Origin: Adhaeribacter sp.
GTDB lineage: Bacteria; Bacteroidota; Bacteroidia; Cytophagales; Hymenobacteraceae
Assembly: GCA_028288395.1 (NCBI GenBank)
Contig: JAQBNV010000038.1
Span: 1-7,929 of the forward strand
Direction of reading: 5' to 3'
Length of the DNA: 7,929 nt
The translations under genes were made by a program, and so were the position numbers. Under the pieces are notes generated by a model. The model was given only the letters and a program-made list of their open reading frames with translations. It ran no database searches and was not told the origin of the DNA. Numbering within the stretch: the first letter of the stretch is position 1; each line of letters starts with the position of its first letter. Below are positions 1 through 6,503 of this stretch, piece after piece.

Positions 1-191
1 AGCAGGCCCAGCAGCAGCTTGGGGGCATAGGCAGCCGTGCCTTTGCCGCTATACTTACTGTAAGTGCTCTTTAACTCAAGCTTGTCTGTTATATCTACTA
101 CAAAGCGAGCCAGATGCTCCTCTGGAAGCCATTCCTCTACATCATAAGGCATCAGCACAACCTGATTGGAAGCGCCCTGAAAGTGTTTCAT
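1..191 (-). CDS. IS1182-like transposase, N-terminal part (runs off left edge)
   Basis: The minus strand reads from an ATG at 191 through 63 codons without a stop and is cut by the window edge. The product begins MKHFQGASNQVVLMPYDVEE and continues with WLPEEHLARFVVDITDKL and a TAAYAPKLLLGLL stretch. This is the characteristic start of IS1182/IS5-type transposases carrying the DUF772 N-terminal domain, which precedes the DDE catalytic domain. The catalytic residues lie outside the window, so completeness and activity cannot be judged. Such enzymes cut and join the ends of their own insertion sequence. The reading frame is intact as far as seen. A perfect TAnnTTTG -7 box lies about 30 bases upstream. 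The family call comes from recognising the N-terminal motif, not from a database search; another IS5-superfamily group is possible. Confidence 0.85.
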   Translation of the reverse strand, partial: MKHFQGASNQVVLMPYDVEEWLPEEHLARFVVDITDKLELKSTYSKYSGKGTAAYAPKLLLGL

Positions 192-221
192 AGCCTAAAA
201 AAGAAAATTATCCAACATTAA

Positions 222-229
222 CAAACCTA
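222..229 (-). promoter_or_regulatory. Candidate -7 box of the transposase promoter
   Basis: The minus strand reads TAGGTTTG, a perfect match to the Bacteroidota -7 consensus TAnnTTTG. It lies about 30 bases before the transposase ATG. No clear TTTG -33 element is seen 19-21 bases further upstream, where the putative IS end falls. It would drive transcription into the transposase, not out of the element. Confidence 0.4.
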
Positions 230-255
230 AGTCCGACAGGCTCCTAGGGAAAGAT

Positions 256-915
256 TTATAATTTGGCAGTACTGGATTTTCCGGCTACTAATTTTACATC
301 CAGGGCAAAGGTGTCTTCAATAATTTTATCGGCAGCGGTTCCGATTATACCAGACCGGAATTTAATATCGTACTTAAGGCGATCTACAATTACTTTAGCC
401 GTGGCTTCAGTAGTGTTGCCGTTCATTTTTACAACCACCGGAAAAGTAATCGGGTGGGTAATCCCCTTAATTGTCAGGTCGCCGGTAATATTGTAATTAG
501 CTATTCCTCCTTTGGCTTTACCCACGGGAGCAACTTTGGTAATGTTAAAAGTAGAAGTTGGATTTTTTTCTACGCCAAAAAAATCATCCGATTTCAAGTG
601 AGTCATCAGCCGGGCATTTTGTTCCACTTCTGTAATCGAGCTCATGTCCATCACAAAATTACCCCCCGTCAACTTATTACCGTCCAGGGTTAAAGTTCCT
701 TTCGATAATTTAAGGTTACCGTCGTGGCCACCTCCTACTTTCTTAGCCGACCAGGTAATCGTACTGGCAGCCGGATCGACGGCCAGCGTAGTAGTGGCTT
801 TAACCGGGGTTTTTACTTCTGTTTTTTTGATTGGATTGCCTGTCGCGGAAATTTCGGTTTGAGCAAATAATAAGGCCAGAGCCAGCACTCCTGCAGCGAT
901 AGAGGTTGTTTTCAT
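256..915 (-). CDS. YceI family protein, exported
   Basis: This 219-residue protein has a signal peptide at about 1-24 (MKTT followed by a hydrophobic AAGVLALALLFA core), a short Lys/Thr/Val-rich linker to about 43, and a YceI domain from about 44 to 211. Family signatures are visible: ITWSAKKVGGGHDG near 53-66, LKSDDFFGVEKNPTSTF near 107-123, GDLTIKGITHPITFPV near 145-160 and DRLKYDIKFRSG near 178-189. YceI proteins form a lipocalin-like beta-barrel that binds long isoprenoid or amphiphilic lipids in the periplasm; the ligand here is unknown. The ATG at 915 starts a clean signal peptide, so it is the likely start. No Shine-Dalgarno site is evident, as is common in this phylum. The gene ends only a few bases from an insertion-sequence end, so its natural 3' flank and terminator have probably been displaced. 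It seems to be transcribed alone. Confidence 0.93.
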   Translation of the reverse strand: MKTTSIAAGVLALALLFAQTEISATGNPIKKTEVKTPVKATTTLAVDPAASTITWSAKKVGGGHDGNLKLSKGTLTLDGNKLTGGNFVMDMSSITEVEQNARLMTHLKSDDFFGVEKNPTSTFNITKVAPVGKAKGGIANYNITGDLTIKGITHPITFPVVVKMNGNTTEATAKVIVDRLKYDIKFRSGIIGTAADKIIEDTFALDVKLVAGKSSTAKL

Positions 916-1193
916 AAGGGGATTTTTAGAGTTTGTAAATATTTATAAAATAGACAGAAAAGAAGATACAAGGTTTAATTAGCGGATAGTTACTTTGTGT
1001 CTTTTTTCCTTAATTTAATATATTTTCGGAATAAAACAGCACTTTTTCTATTGTGCCTGGTCGGCTAATATTAGAATACAAGCAGCTTTGTGCAAGCAGG
1101 TGATTTGTAAAATTAAAACTGTGCGTTAAAGACTAAGAAATAAACCTGGCTTGATTTCCCAATCAAGCCAGATAGTTCAAAAACCGACTGGTA
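916..1193. other. Intergenic region between the YceI and receptor genes
   Basis: These 278 AT-rich bases lie downstream of the receptor gene and upstream of the YceI gene. They hold the receptor terminator hairpin at 1146-1171 and, presumably, the YceI promoter. I found no convincing TAnnTTTG box on the minus strand. A CTAATATTAG palindrome near 1066 is too short to interpret. No additional gene is seen. Confidence 0.5.
1146..1171 (-). terminator. Hairpin terminator after the receptor gene
   Basis: A perfect 11-bp inverted repeat (CTGGCTTGATT and AATCAAGCCAG) encloses a 4-base loop. It begins about 20 bases beyond the receptor gene's stop codon at 1194. On the minus strand the stem is followed by GTTTATTTCTT, a moderately T-rich tract, which fits an intrinsic terminator for the leftward transcript. 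Confidence 0.75.
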
Positions 1194-3401
1194 CTATTTG
1201 GCCCGGTTTAAAACACTTTCTACCGGTTGGCCCTGAAAAGTAGAGGTTAGTTTCAGGCTATCTCCGGCCAGGGTGCCGCGGAACGGAACCGGGTTAGGAC
1301 CGAAAGAAACAGTAAAGTGCAACTCATTACCCGTAATTTTCCCATCCGATATCGGCATTTCACCTCTCGGGGTAACCACTGTACCAGTTAAATTTTCGCC
1401 GGCCGCAATTAATTTCAGCGTTACATCGAACTGGCTCAGGCGGCCATTCCAGGTGCCAGTTGCATTAGCAGGCATGCCTAATACATTAGCTTGATTTGTA
1501 CTATCCGGCGTGGTTACTGGAGCCTGGTTAATGTCAGGGGAACCACCAGGTGCGTTGGCTGGAAGTTGGAATTGTCCAGCTCCACCGGCTGGCATTTGTC
1601 CCGATGCTCCGGCTGGTTTTTGCATCTGGCCCTGAGCAGGTGCAGCACCTTGGCCACCGGCTGGCGCAGTACCCCCTTGCTGACCGGTAGGTGCTTCCTG
1701 CGCAGCGCCGCCTTCGCCGCCACCTTTCATGTCGTCGTTGTTAACCGATTTCTTTCTCCGGCGGGTTGGCTCGGCTGTTATTTTACCTAACCGGTAGCTA
1801 AAGGTCGCCCGGAAACTCAGGTTGTTCATCACGTTGGTACTCCGTTGGCTCAGCAACGGCGAATCCAATTCATTCTTCATTTTAATAGAGCTGCTCAGGA
1901 AGTTTTCGGCTCCAATGCCAAAGGTTCCTTTTTTATCGTTGAAGCTCTTGCGGAAGTTTAAGCTATATATACCAAAACCACCTTGGGTACCTTGTAACTG
2001 CACCTGACGAGCCCGGTAAAAACCAAAACCCTGCAAACCCCAACCACTTCCCAGGTTGTAATTACCCATCCCCCGGATATTAAATACCCAGCCTTTGTTG
2101 CTGGCCCGGTAATTTGGGTCACTTACATTATTATCTAAAACAGAGTAATAAGAATCAGTGCCGGCATTAAAGCTTAATTTATCCGAAATAGTCAGGTTAC
2201 CGAAAATGCTGATACCGTAAGCATCTTCCTGCCCGATATTCTGAAAAGTAGTGCGGATGGCGCCCGGCTGAACATTATAGCTTAAAGGGTCGGCCACGGT
2301 ATCCCGGATACTCTGAATGGCATTATTTGTGTTGCGGTAATAGGTCGAAAAGTTAAGCGAAGACTTATTTATATAGGTATTATAAGCCAACTCAAAGTTG
2401 TTTGTAAACTCCGGGTCCAAGTATTGATTACCAATGGTTACGCTCAAAGGGTTGGTAGCCTGCGGATTAGGATTCAGGAATTGCAGTGAAGGCCGTTGGA
2501 TACGGCGGTTATATGAAACCTTAACTGTATTTCCTGCTTTTAAACGCTGGGAAAGGTTTATACTGGGCACCAAAACCCCATAAGACGGTATAGCTACTTC
2601 ACCAGCCTGACTGTTTTTAAAATCCGCAGTTATGGTTGTATATTCATAGCGGGCACCTGTTTTTAGGCTGAATTGCGATGGAGTAGTTAAGGTATAAGAG
2701 GCATATCCCCCGGTAACATTTTGGTTATAATTAAATATATTACTTAATACCGCATTGGGATCTTTAACGTAACTGCCATTCGCCCCGGCTGCATTAAACG
2801 TTTCGTAATCACTGGTTACCTGGCGTAAAATCTGTTTTCCGCCTAACTCTACCAATTGATTTTTGCCGATTGGATTCTGGTAATCAATTTGGATGGTGCT
2901 TTCCTGGTTAAAACTTTCATTAATATTTTTTAACCGACGGTCCAGGGTGGTCAAGTCACTGTTAAAAATATCGTTGAAAATATTGTTCGTCCGATTGTTG
3001 CGGCTATACTGGGTTAAAACACTAAACTCCTGCTGTGGCTTGGCAAAAGTGTGGGTATAGTTTAAGTTGATATCTACCGTTCCGGAATTATCGGTAACTT
3101 CTACATCTCTTAATGATCTAAAAGTTTGATCATTTTGAATACGGATCCCGGTCAGATTGTTCTGTTGATTGTTCCCGTTCCGGACCCCGTACTGAATAGA
3201 AGAAGAAATAAAATTGTTTTTACTTATGTCGTAATCTATGCCAAAAGTATAGCGGCCAAACATTCCCCGGTTTTCCGTGTCGGCTTCCTGGATATTGGTT
3301 GTAGCCAGATTCCCGCTGCGATCTTTTGTAATTTGGGTATTTTCGAAGCTACCCGTGGTGTTGTACATGGCCCGGCCGAAGCCACCCAGCGAAAAGCCCA
3401 T
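1194..3401 (-). CDS. C-terminal fragment: beta-barrel plus C-terminal extension
   Basis: This is the 735-residue frame after the TAG, counted from the first ATG; in-frame coding actually resumes at 3572, and 57 codons precede this ATG. It holds the full barrel (1-540), ending in the strand LSFRATFSYRLGK, then a basic RRRKKSVNNDD segment. A linker rich in Gly, Ala, Pro, Gln and Met follows to about 645. Residues 646-735 form a compact domain with GTWNGRLSQFDVTLKL, LTGTVVTPRGEMPISDGKI and FRGTLAGDSLKLT. No signal peptide exists at this start and no promoter or ribosome site was noticed, so independent production of a functional protein is unlikely. It is best treated as part of the broken gene. 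Confidence 0.7.
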   Translation of the reverse strand: MGFSLGGFGRAMYNTTGSFENTQITKDRSGNLATTNIQEADTENRGMFGRYTFGIDYDISKNNFISSSIQYGVRNGNNQQNNLTGIRIQNDQTFRSLRDVEVTDNSGTVDINLNYTHTFAKPQQEFSVLTQYSRNNRTNNIFNDIFNSDLTTLDRRLKNINESFNQESTIQIDYQNPIGKNQLVELGGKQILRQVTSDYETFNAAGANGSYVKDPNAVLSNIFNYNQNVTGGYASYTLTTPSQFSLKTGARYEYTTITADFKNSQAGEVAIPSYGVLVPSINLSQRLKAGNTVKVSYNRRIQRPSLQFLNPNPQATNPLSVTIGNQYLDPEFTNNFELAYNTYINKSSLNFSTYYRNTNNAIQSIRDTVADPLSYNVQPGAIRTTFQNIGQEDAYGISIFGNLTISDKLSFNAGTDSYYSVLDNNVSDPNYRASNKGWVFNIRGMGNYNLGSGWGLQGFGFYRARQVQLQGTQGGFGIYSLNFRKSFNDKKGTFGIGAENFLSSSIKMKNELDSPLLSQRSTNVMNNLSFRATFSYRLGKITAEPTRRRKKSVNNDDMKGGGEGGAAQEAPTGQQGGTAPAGGQGAAPAQGQMQKPAGASGQMPAGGAGQFQLPANAPGGSPDINQAPVTTPDSTNQANVLGMPANATGTWNGRLSQFDVTLKLIAAGENLTGTVVTPRGEMPISDGKITGNELHFTVSFGPNPVPFRGTLAGDSLKLTSTFQGQPVESVLNRAK
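1467..1781 (-). repeat. Low-complexity coding segment (Gly/Ala/Pro/Gln-rich linker)
   Basis: This stretch encodes the linker between the barrel and the C-terminal domain. It is GC-richer than its surroundings and made of imperfect PAGG/GGQG/AQGQM units. One 12-base unit, CCACCGGCTGGC on the plus strand, occurs at 1582-1593 and again at 1654-1665. The copies are 72 bases apart, an exact multiple of three, so slippage between them would change linker length without shifting frame. Confidence 0.6.
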
Positions 3402-3572
3402 TTTACCTTTGCGGTAACTGCCGTTCAGGCCCAGGTTAGAACCCCGTAAGCCAGCGCCGGCATCAATATTCAGGTTGCCGCCTTGTAAGGTGTTTTTCTT
3501 TAGTACAATATTAATAATACCGGCCGAGCCTTCTGCGTCGTACTTGGCCGAGGGCGAAGTAATTACTTCTAC

Positions 3573-3575
3573 CTA
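3573..3575 (-). other. In-frame TAG inside the receptor gene
   Basis: On the minus strand the codons run GAT TTA ATT AAA TAG GTA GAA GTA ATT. The TAG sits between the plug segments IPADLIK and VEVITSPSAKYDAEG. The frame is the same on both sides, so no insertion or deletion is involved. Confidence 0.9.
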
Positions 3576-4250
3576 TTTAATTAAATCGGCCGGAATTTGT
3601 TTCAGGGCATCGGCTACACTGCCTGCCGTAATAGTGGATGGCCGGTTATTAATCAGCACTTTAATATTCTGGCTGCCACGCATGGTTACATTACCGTCTA
3701 AATCTACTGATAACATAGGTACTTTGCGTAAAACATCCGAGGCATCGCCGCCGCGGTTACTTATATCGTTTTCGGCATTGTAAACGGTACGGTCTACTTT
3801 TTCTTCGAACATGGCGCGTTGGCCCTGCACCTCAACCTCTTTCAGGGCCGTAGCGCTGGCATTGATCCGGATGGCGCCCAGGTTTACATCGTTGTTGCGG
3901 TTGGTTACCTGTACGTCGTCAATATAGCGGGTCTCGTAACCAATAAAAGAAACGATAATCCGGTATGTGCCCTGCCCTATTTTGGGAATGGTAAATTTTC
4001 CTTTCTCGTCGGCCAAAGCCCCGTCAAGGGGTTTGCCGGAATTCGGATCGGCCAGGGTAATGGTGGCAAAACCCACAGCTTGCTGGTTGGTGGCGTCTAT
4101 AACCGTACCGGTAATGTTGCTATTGCCCCGGGGAGCAGCCGTTCCGGGCAGGGTATAGCCGGCAGCGTTGCCAGCTGGAGCCTGGGCCAAAGATACTTGG
4201 GCTGATAAAGCCAAAGCAATTAATGGTAACAGGGTAATACGATTTTTCAT
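3573..4250 (-). CDS. N-terminal fragment: signal peptide, regulatory-like domain, most of the plug
   Basis: This 225-residue product would be made if the TAG terminates translation. It has a clear signal peptide (MKNRITLLPLIALALSAQVS, cleavage probably after LA or AQA near 22-24). Next comes a short Gly/Ala/Pro stretch, then a carboxypeptidase D regulatory-like beta-sandwich (about 44-130, with NITGTVIDATNQQAVGFATI and YRIIVSFIGYETR). The first part of a plug domain follows (about 131-225, with VLRKVPMLSVDLDGNVTMRG and KVLINNRPS). It stops before the conserved SAKYDAEGSAGI segment, so the plug is incomplete. It could be exported as a periplasmic fragment but could not form a pore. Confidence 0.7.
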   Translation of the reverse strand: MKNRITLLPLIALALSAQVSLAQAPAGNAAGYTLPGTAAPRGNSNITGTVIDATNQQAVGFATITLADPNSGKPLDGALADEKGKFTIPKIGQGTYRIIVSFIGYETRYIDDVQVTNRNNDVNLGAIRINASATALKEVEVQGQRAMFEEKVDRTVYNAENDISNRGGDASDVLRKVPMLSVDLDGNVTMRGSQNIKVLINNRPSTITAGSVADALKQIPADLIK

Positions 4251-4604
4251 AATTCTAGAAATGGTTTTTTTAAAATGGCAAAGTTTAAGCAGTCAAATCA
4301 GTAGTCGGTAAATGTCAGATAATAATTATCAATCCTTAAAGCAAAACTCGGTTTTAAAGTAAATCTGTCGTTCTGGAGGATTTTTCATTACAAAAAAACC
4401 AATTAAAATCCGCCATTGTTTAAATATTAGACGAAACGGGTAAATAACTCGACGATCCGGCTAATTCTAAGACAATTGGGTTTGGCAGAAGTTTAAATGG
4501 CAACTGTCGATAATAAAAGCCGATGGGTATAAAATAACGCTTCCTTCGAAAATGATAGAACCGAATTTTACCTACCTTTAATTTTATTCTTTTATAAATA
4601 ATCC
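4251..4604. promoter_or_regulatory. Divergent intergenic region, receptor gene / kinase operon
   Basis: These 354 AT-rich bases separate two divergent genes and must hold both promoters. For the leftward gene, the minus strand at 4279-4286 reads AAACTTTG, one mismatch from TAnnTTTG and about 29 bases before the ATG; no -33 partner is seen at proper spacing. A 13-base symmetric site, GATAATAATTATC at 4318-4330, lies about 68 bases upstream of that ATG and could be an operator. I could not identify a convincing LytTR-type paired direct repeat by eye. No gene is seen. Confidence 0.45.
4573..4580 (+). promoter_or_regulatory. Candidate -7 box for the kinase-regulator operon
   Basis: TACCTTTA differs at one base from the Bacteroidota -7 consensus TAnnTTTG and lies about 25 bases before the kinase ATG at 4605. 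No TTTG -33 element is evident at 19-21 bases upstream, so this is a weak call. Confidence 0.35.
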
Positions 4605-5648
4605 ATGCAATCTTTTTTTTACCGTAACCGGGTCTTGCTGCTGCATTTTTCGTTTTGGTGGGTATATCTCTCCTTTTTGCTCTACCAGATCAGCCAGTTC
4701 GGGCAGGGCCACAATCACAACTGGGGCCACGCCCTGGTGTTTGGGGGCACGCAATTGTTTTTTACCATGCTCATTGCTTACCTTAATTATTTCCTGTTTT
4801 TACCCCGGTGGCTGGCCCATAAAAGTTTTGGCCGTTATTTGCTGGAATTTCTTATTCCATTTTCTATTCTGGTAACCACCAGGGTACATTTGCAACGCTA
4901 CCTGGCCGATGGGTATACTTACAAAGAAGGCTTTTTTTATTCTACTGTCTTTATTGTTCAGATTATAGCGGGCACCCTGTTTATTGTCATATTTATAGGA
5001 ATGCTGCGGTTTGTAAAAGATTGGTTTGTGCTGGAAGCCAAAAAGAAAGAAGTTGAAAACGAAAGATTAATAGCCGAGCTTAATTTTTTGAAAGCCCAGA
5101 TAAATCCGCACTTTTTGTTTAATACCCTGAATAATTTATATTACCTGGCTTATACCCAATCGCCCAATACGACCGAAGTAATTGAAAAACTTTCGCAGAT
5201 GATGCGGTATATGATATATGATTCTAACCACGACAAAGTGCCGCTGCGAAAAGAAATCGCCTATATGCAAAATTATATAAGCCTGGAGCGCTTACGTTTA
5301 AACGATCAGATTCCCATTAATTTTGAAATAAAAGGTAATCCGCAGGAAGTTTTGGTGGTGCCTTTGATATTTATTACGTTCCTCGAAAATGCTTTCAAAC
5401 ACGGTGTCAGCAATAATAATCCCGGGGCCTGGGTAAATATTTATATCGAAATTAAAGGGCAAGAGTGCATTTACCGCGTAGAAAATAGTAAAACTACGAA
5501 TAGCCAGTTAATTTCGGGTGGAAAGTCGGGTATTGGCTTGCAGAACATGAAACGCCGCCTGGAATTAAGTTATCCGAACCAGTACAAGCTGCAGGTAAAA
5601 GACCAGCCCGAACGGTACGAAGTGCAATTAAACCTAAATTTGTCGTGA
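4605..5648 (+). CDS. LytS/YehU-type sensor histidine kinase
   Basis: This 347-residue inner-membrane kinase has about four transmembrane helices (roughly 9-29, 44-67, 77-93 and 110-135). A charged coiled-coil linker follows (141-163, EAKKKEVENERLIAEL), then a His_kinase domain (PF06580) with LKAQINPHFLFNTLNNLY. His169 is the expected phospho-acceptor. The ATPase domain shows the N-box FLENAFKHG (Asn262) and the G-box SGIGLQNMKRRLEL (308-320), so catalytic features are present. It would autophosphorylate and pass phosphate to the regulator that overlaps its 3' end. No periplasmic or PAS sensor domain is present, so the signal is probably sensed in or near the membrane; the stimulus is unknown. 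The ATG at 4605 starts just before the first helix and fits the family. The divergent neighbour is a beta-barrel receptor gene, a possible target. Confidence 0.93.
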   Translation: MQSFFYRNRVLLLHFSFWWVYLSFLLYQISQFGQGHNHNWGHALVFGGTQLFFTMLIAYLNYFLFLPRWLAHKSFGRYLLEFLIPFSILVTTRVHLQRYLADGYTYKEGFFYSTVFIVQIIAGTLFIVIFIGMLRFVKDWFVLEAKKKEVENERLIAELNFLKAQINPHFLFNTLNNLYYLAYTQSPNTTEVIEKLSQMMRYMIYDSNHDKVPLRKEIAYMQNYISLERLRLNDQIPINFEIKGNPQEVLVVPLIFITFLENAFKHGVSNNNPGAWVNIYIEIKGQECIYRVENSKTTNSQLISGGKSGIGLQNMKRRLELSYPNQYKLQVKDQPERYEVQLNLNLS

Positions 5649-6385
5649 GCCTCAATTGCCTGATTGTAGAAGATGAGCCATTGGCCCGTAACCTGCTCGT
5701 GGAATACGTGCGCAAGGTGCCTTATTTAACGCTGATAGATGCGCTTTCCAGTCCCTTAGCAGCCCTGGAGGTACTCCACAAAAATGAAATTGAAATTTTA
5801 TTCCTGGATATTCAAATGCCGGAAATTACCGGGATTACATTGTTAAAAATTCTTCAGAGAAAACCCCTGGTTATTTTAACTACGGCATACTCGGAGTATG
5901 CCTTGGAAAGCTACGAACTGGATGTGGTTGATTATTTACTAAAACCCATTACATTCGACCGGTTTTTGCGGGCCGTAGACAAAGCCAGCCAACGTCTAAC
6001 ACCTGTCCTAACCCACCAACTGCCTATCGAAAACCTAAAACCTATGGTAGACCAGCCGCCCGCTTTTGTATTCGTAAAAGACGGCACTAAACTGGTAAAG
6101 GTACGGTGGGATGATATTTTGTACGTCGAGGGCCTAAAAGATTATGTGACTATCCATACCCGCCAAGGTAAAATCGTTACGCTGCAAAGGCTAAAAACGC
6201 TGGAAACCCAATTGCCAGCCCACCGGTTTATCAGAATCCACCATTCTTTTATTGTAGCGCTTGAAGGGATTGATGCCGTACATAAAGACAAAGTACAGGT
6301 TGGCAATATTTACTTACCGATTAGCGATACCTACCGGAAGCCTTTTAAAGATTTGATCGACTGCAACAACATTCAGCCGGAATAA
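5645..6385 (+). CDS. LytTR-family response regulator (LytR/AlgR type)
   Basis: This 246-residue regulator has a receiver domain (about 3-115) and a C-terminal LytTR DNA-binding domain (about 137-243). In the receiver, Glu9/Asp10 form the acidic pocket, Asp55 in LFLDIQMPE is the phosphorylation site, Thr79/Thr80 is the switch position and Lys100 in YLLKP is the conserved lysine. The LytTR part shows DDILYVEGLKDYVTIHT, RFIRIHHSFIV and LPISDTYRKPF, typical of the family. It binds DNA as a transcription factor once phosphorylated by the upstream kinase. The start is GTG at 5645, overlapping the kinase stop as GTGA, which implies translational coupling. That start gives the normal short lead-in MSLNCLIVEDE; no ATG is suitable. 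All key residues are intact. Confidence 0.94.
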   Translation: MSLNCLIVEDEPLARNLLVEYVRKVPYLTLIDALSSPLAALEVLHKNEIEILFLDIQMPEITGITLLKILQRKPLVILTTAYSEYALESYELDVVDYLLKPITFDRFLRAVDKASQRLTPVLTHQLPIENLKPMVDQPPAFVFVKDGTKLVKVRWDDILYVEGLKDYVTIHTRQGKIVTLQRLKTLETQLPAHRFIRIHHSFIVALEGIDAVHKDKVQVGNIYLPISDTYRKPFKDLIDCNNIQPE

Positions 6386-6422
6386 TTCCAGAATAAATAT
6401 TAGGTAATATTTTAGAAAAAGG

Positions 6423-6436
6423 AGCCAGGAATGGCT
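6423..6436 (+). other. Small hairpin after the response regulator gene
   Basis: AGCCA and TGGCT pair around a GGAA loop, followed by AAAAC. It is only 5 bp and lies just before the stronger hairpin at 6443-6472. It may assist termination or be chance. Confidence 0.25.
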
Positions 6437-6442
6437 AAAACA

Positions 6443-6472
6443 AAAATACCCGGCTAAATTACCAGGTATTTT
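6443..6472. terminator. Bidirectional hairpin terminator between convergent genes
   Basis: AAAATACCCGG and CCAGGTATTTT form an 11-bp stem with one mismatch around an 8-base loop. On the plus strand it is followed by ATTAATTTATT, and on the minus strand by a run reading TTTTTGTTTT. It lies between the regulator gene, which ends at 6385 on plus, and the small gene that ends at 6504 on minus. It can therefore stop both transcripts, and is better formed for the minus one. Confidence 0.6.
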
Positions 6473-6503
6473 ATTAATTTATTATCGTAATAATTTAACC
6501 ATA

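Larger units (their letters stand above)
1..250 (-). mobile_element. Insertion sequence (IS1182-like), one end only
   Basis: The transposase start plus about 55 bases upstream form one end of an insertion sequence; the rest is beyond the left edge. The likely terminal inverted repeat lies around 228-248. Read on the minus strand it is GGAGCCTGTCGGACTTAGG. A CCTAGG palindrome at 243-248 sits at the presumed junction and could include target bases. The exact boundary is inferred, because the other end and the target duplication are not visible. The element ends within about ten bases of the stop codon of the YceI gene, so it inserted immediately 3' of that gene. Confidence 0.6.
1194..4250 (-). 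pseudogene. Outer-membrane beta-barrel (TonB-receptor-like) gene interrupted by one in-frame TAG
   Basis: From ATG 4250 to the stop at 1194 the minus strand holds one continuous 1018-codon frame broken only by TAG at 3573-3575 (codon 226). Reading through gives: signal peptide 1-22; carboxypeptidase D regulatory-like domain about 44-130; plug domain about 131-258; beta-barrel about 260-823; low-complexity linker about 824-928; small beta-rich domain 929-1018. The plug motif is split exactly at the stop: IPADLIK lies before it and VEVITSPSAKYDAEGSAGII after it. The barrel carries the YNRRIQRPSLQFLNPNP and GNQYLDPEFTNNFELAY motifs of the outer-membrane beta-barrel 3 family (PF14905). Such proteins sit in the outer membrane; the ligand is unknown. 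As written, neither fragment could form a working receptor, since the barrel part lacks an export signal. No other lesion is seen, so the loss is recent, is suppressed, or is a base-call error. TCG, CAG, GAG or AAG to TAG would each explain it. Confidence 0.85.

Noticed and set aside
263..862. Three overlapping plus-strand frames opposite the YceI gene
   Set aside because: They are antisense to a gene with strong YceI motifs and have no coherent protein features.
1491..1790. Open frame of 99 codons on the plus strand opposite the receptor gene
   Set aside because: It is the antisense shadow of the low-complexity linker. Its protein is rich in Cys, Trp and Arg and resembles no family.
3402..3572. 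Frameshift as the cause of the split receptor gene
   Set aside because: I translated every codon between the two fragments; the frame is unchanged and open, so only the TAG separates them.
3126..3783. Open frames of about 100 codons on the plus strand (3126-3449 and 3475-3783)
   Set aside because: Both are antisense to the barrel and plug coding sequence and show no recognisable protein.
3819..4205. Open frame of 128 codons on the plus strand
   Set aside because: It lies wholly opposite the signal peptide, regulatory-like and plug coding region, which has clear family motifs on the minus strand.
4361..4509. CTGTCG copies at 4365 and 4504 as paired LytTR binding sites
   Set aside because: They are about 139 bases apart and only six bases long; LytTR sites are normally closely spaced direct repeats.
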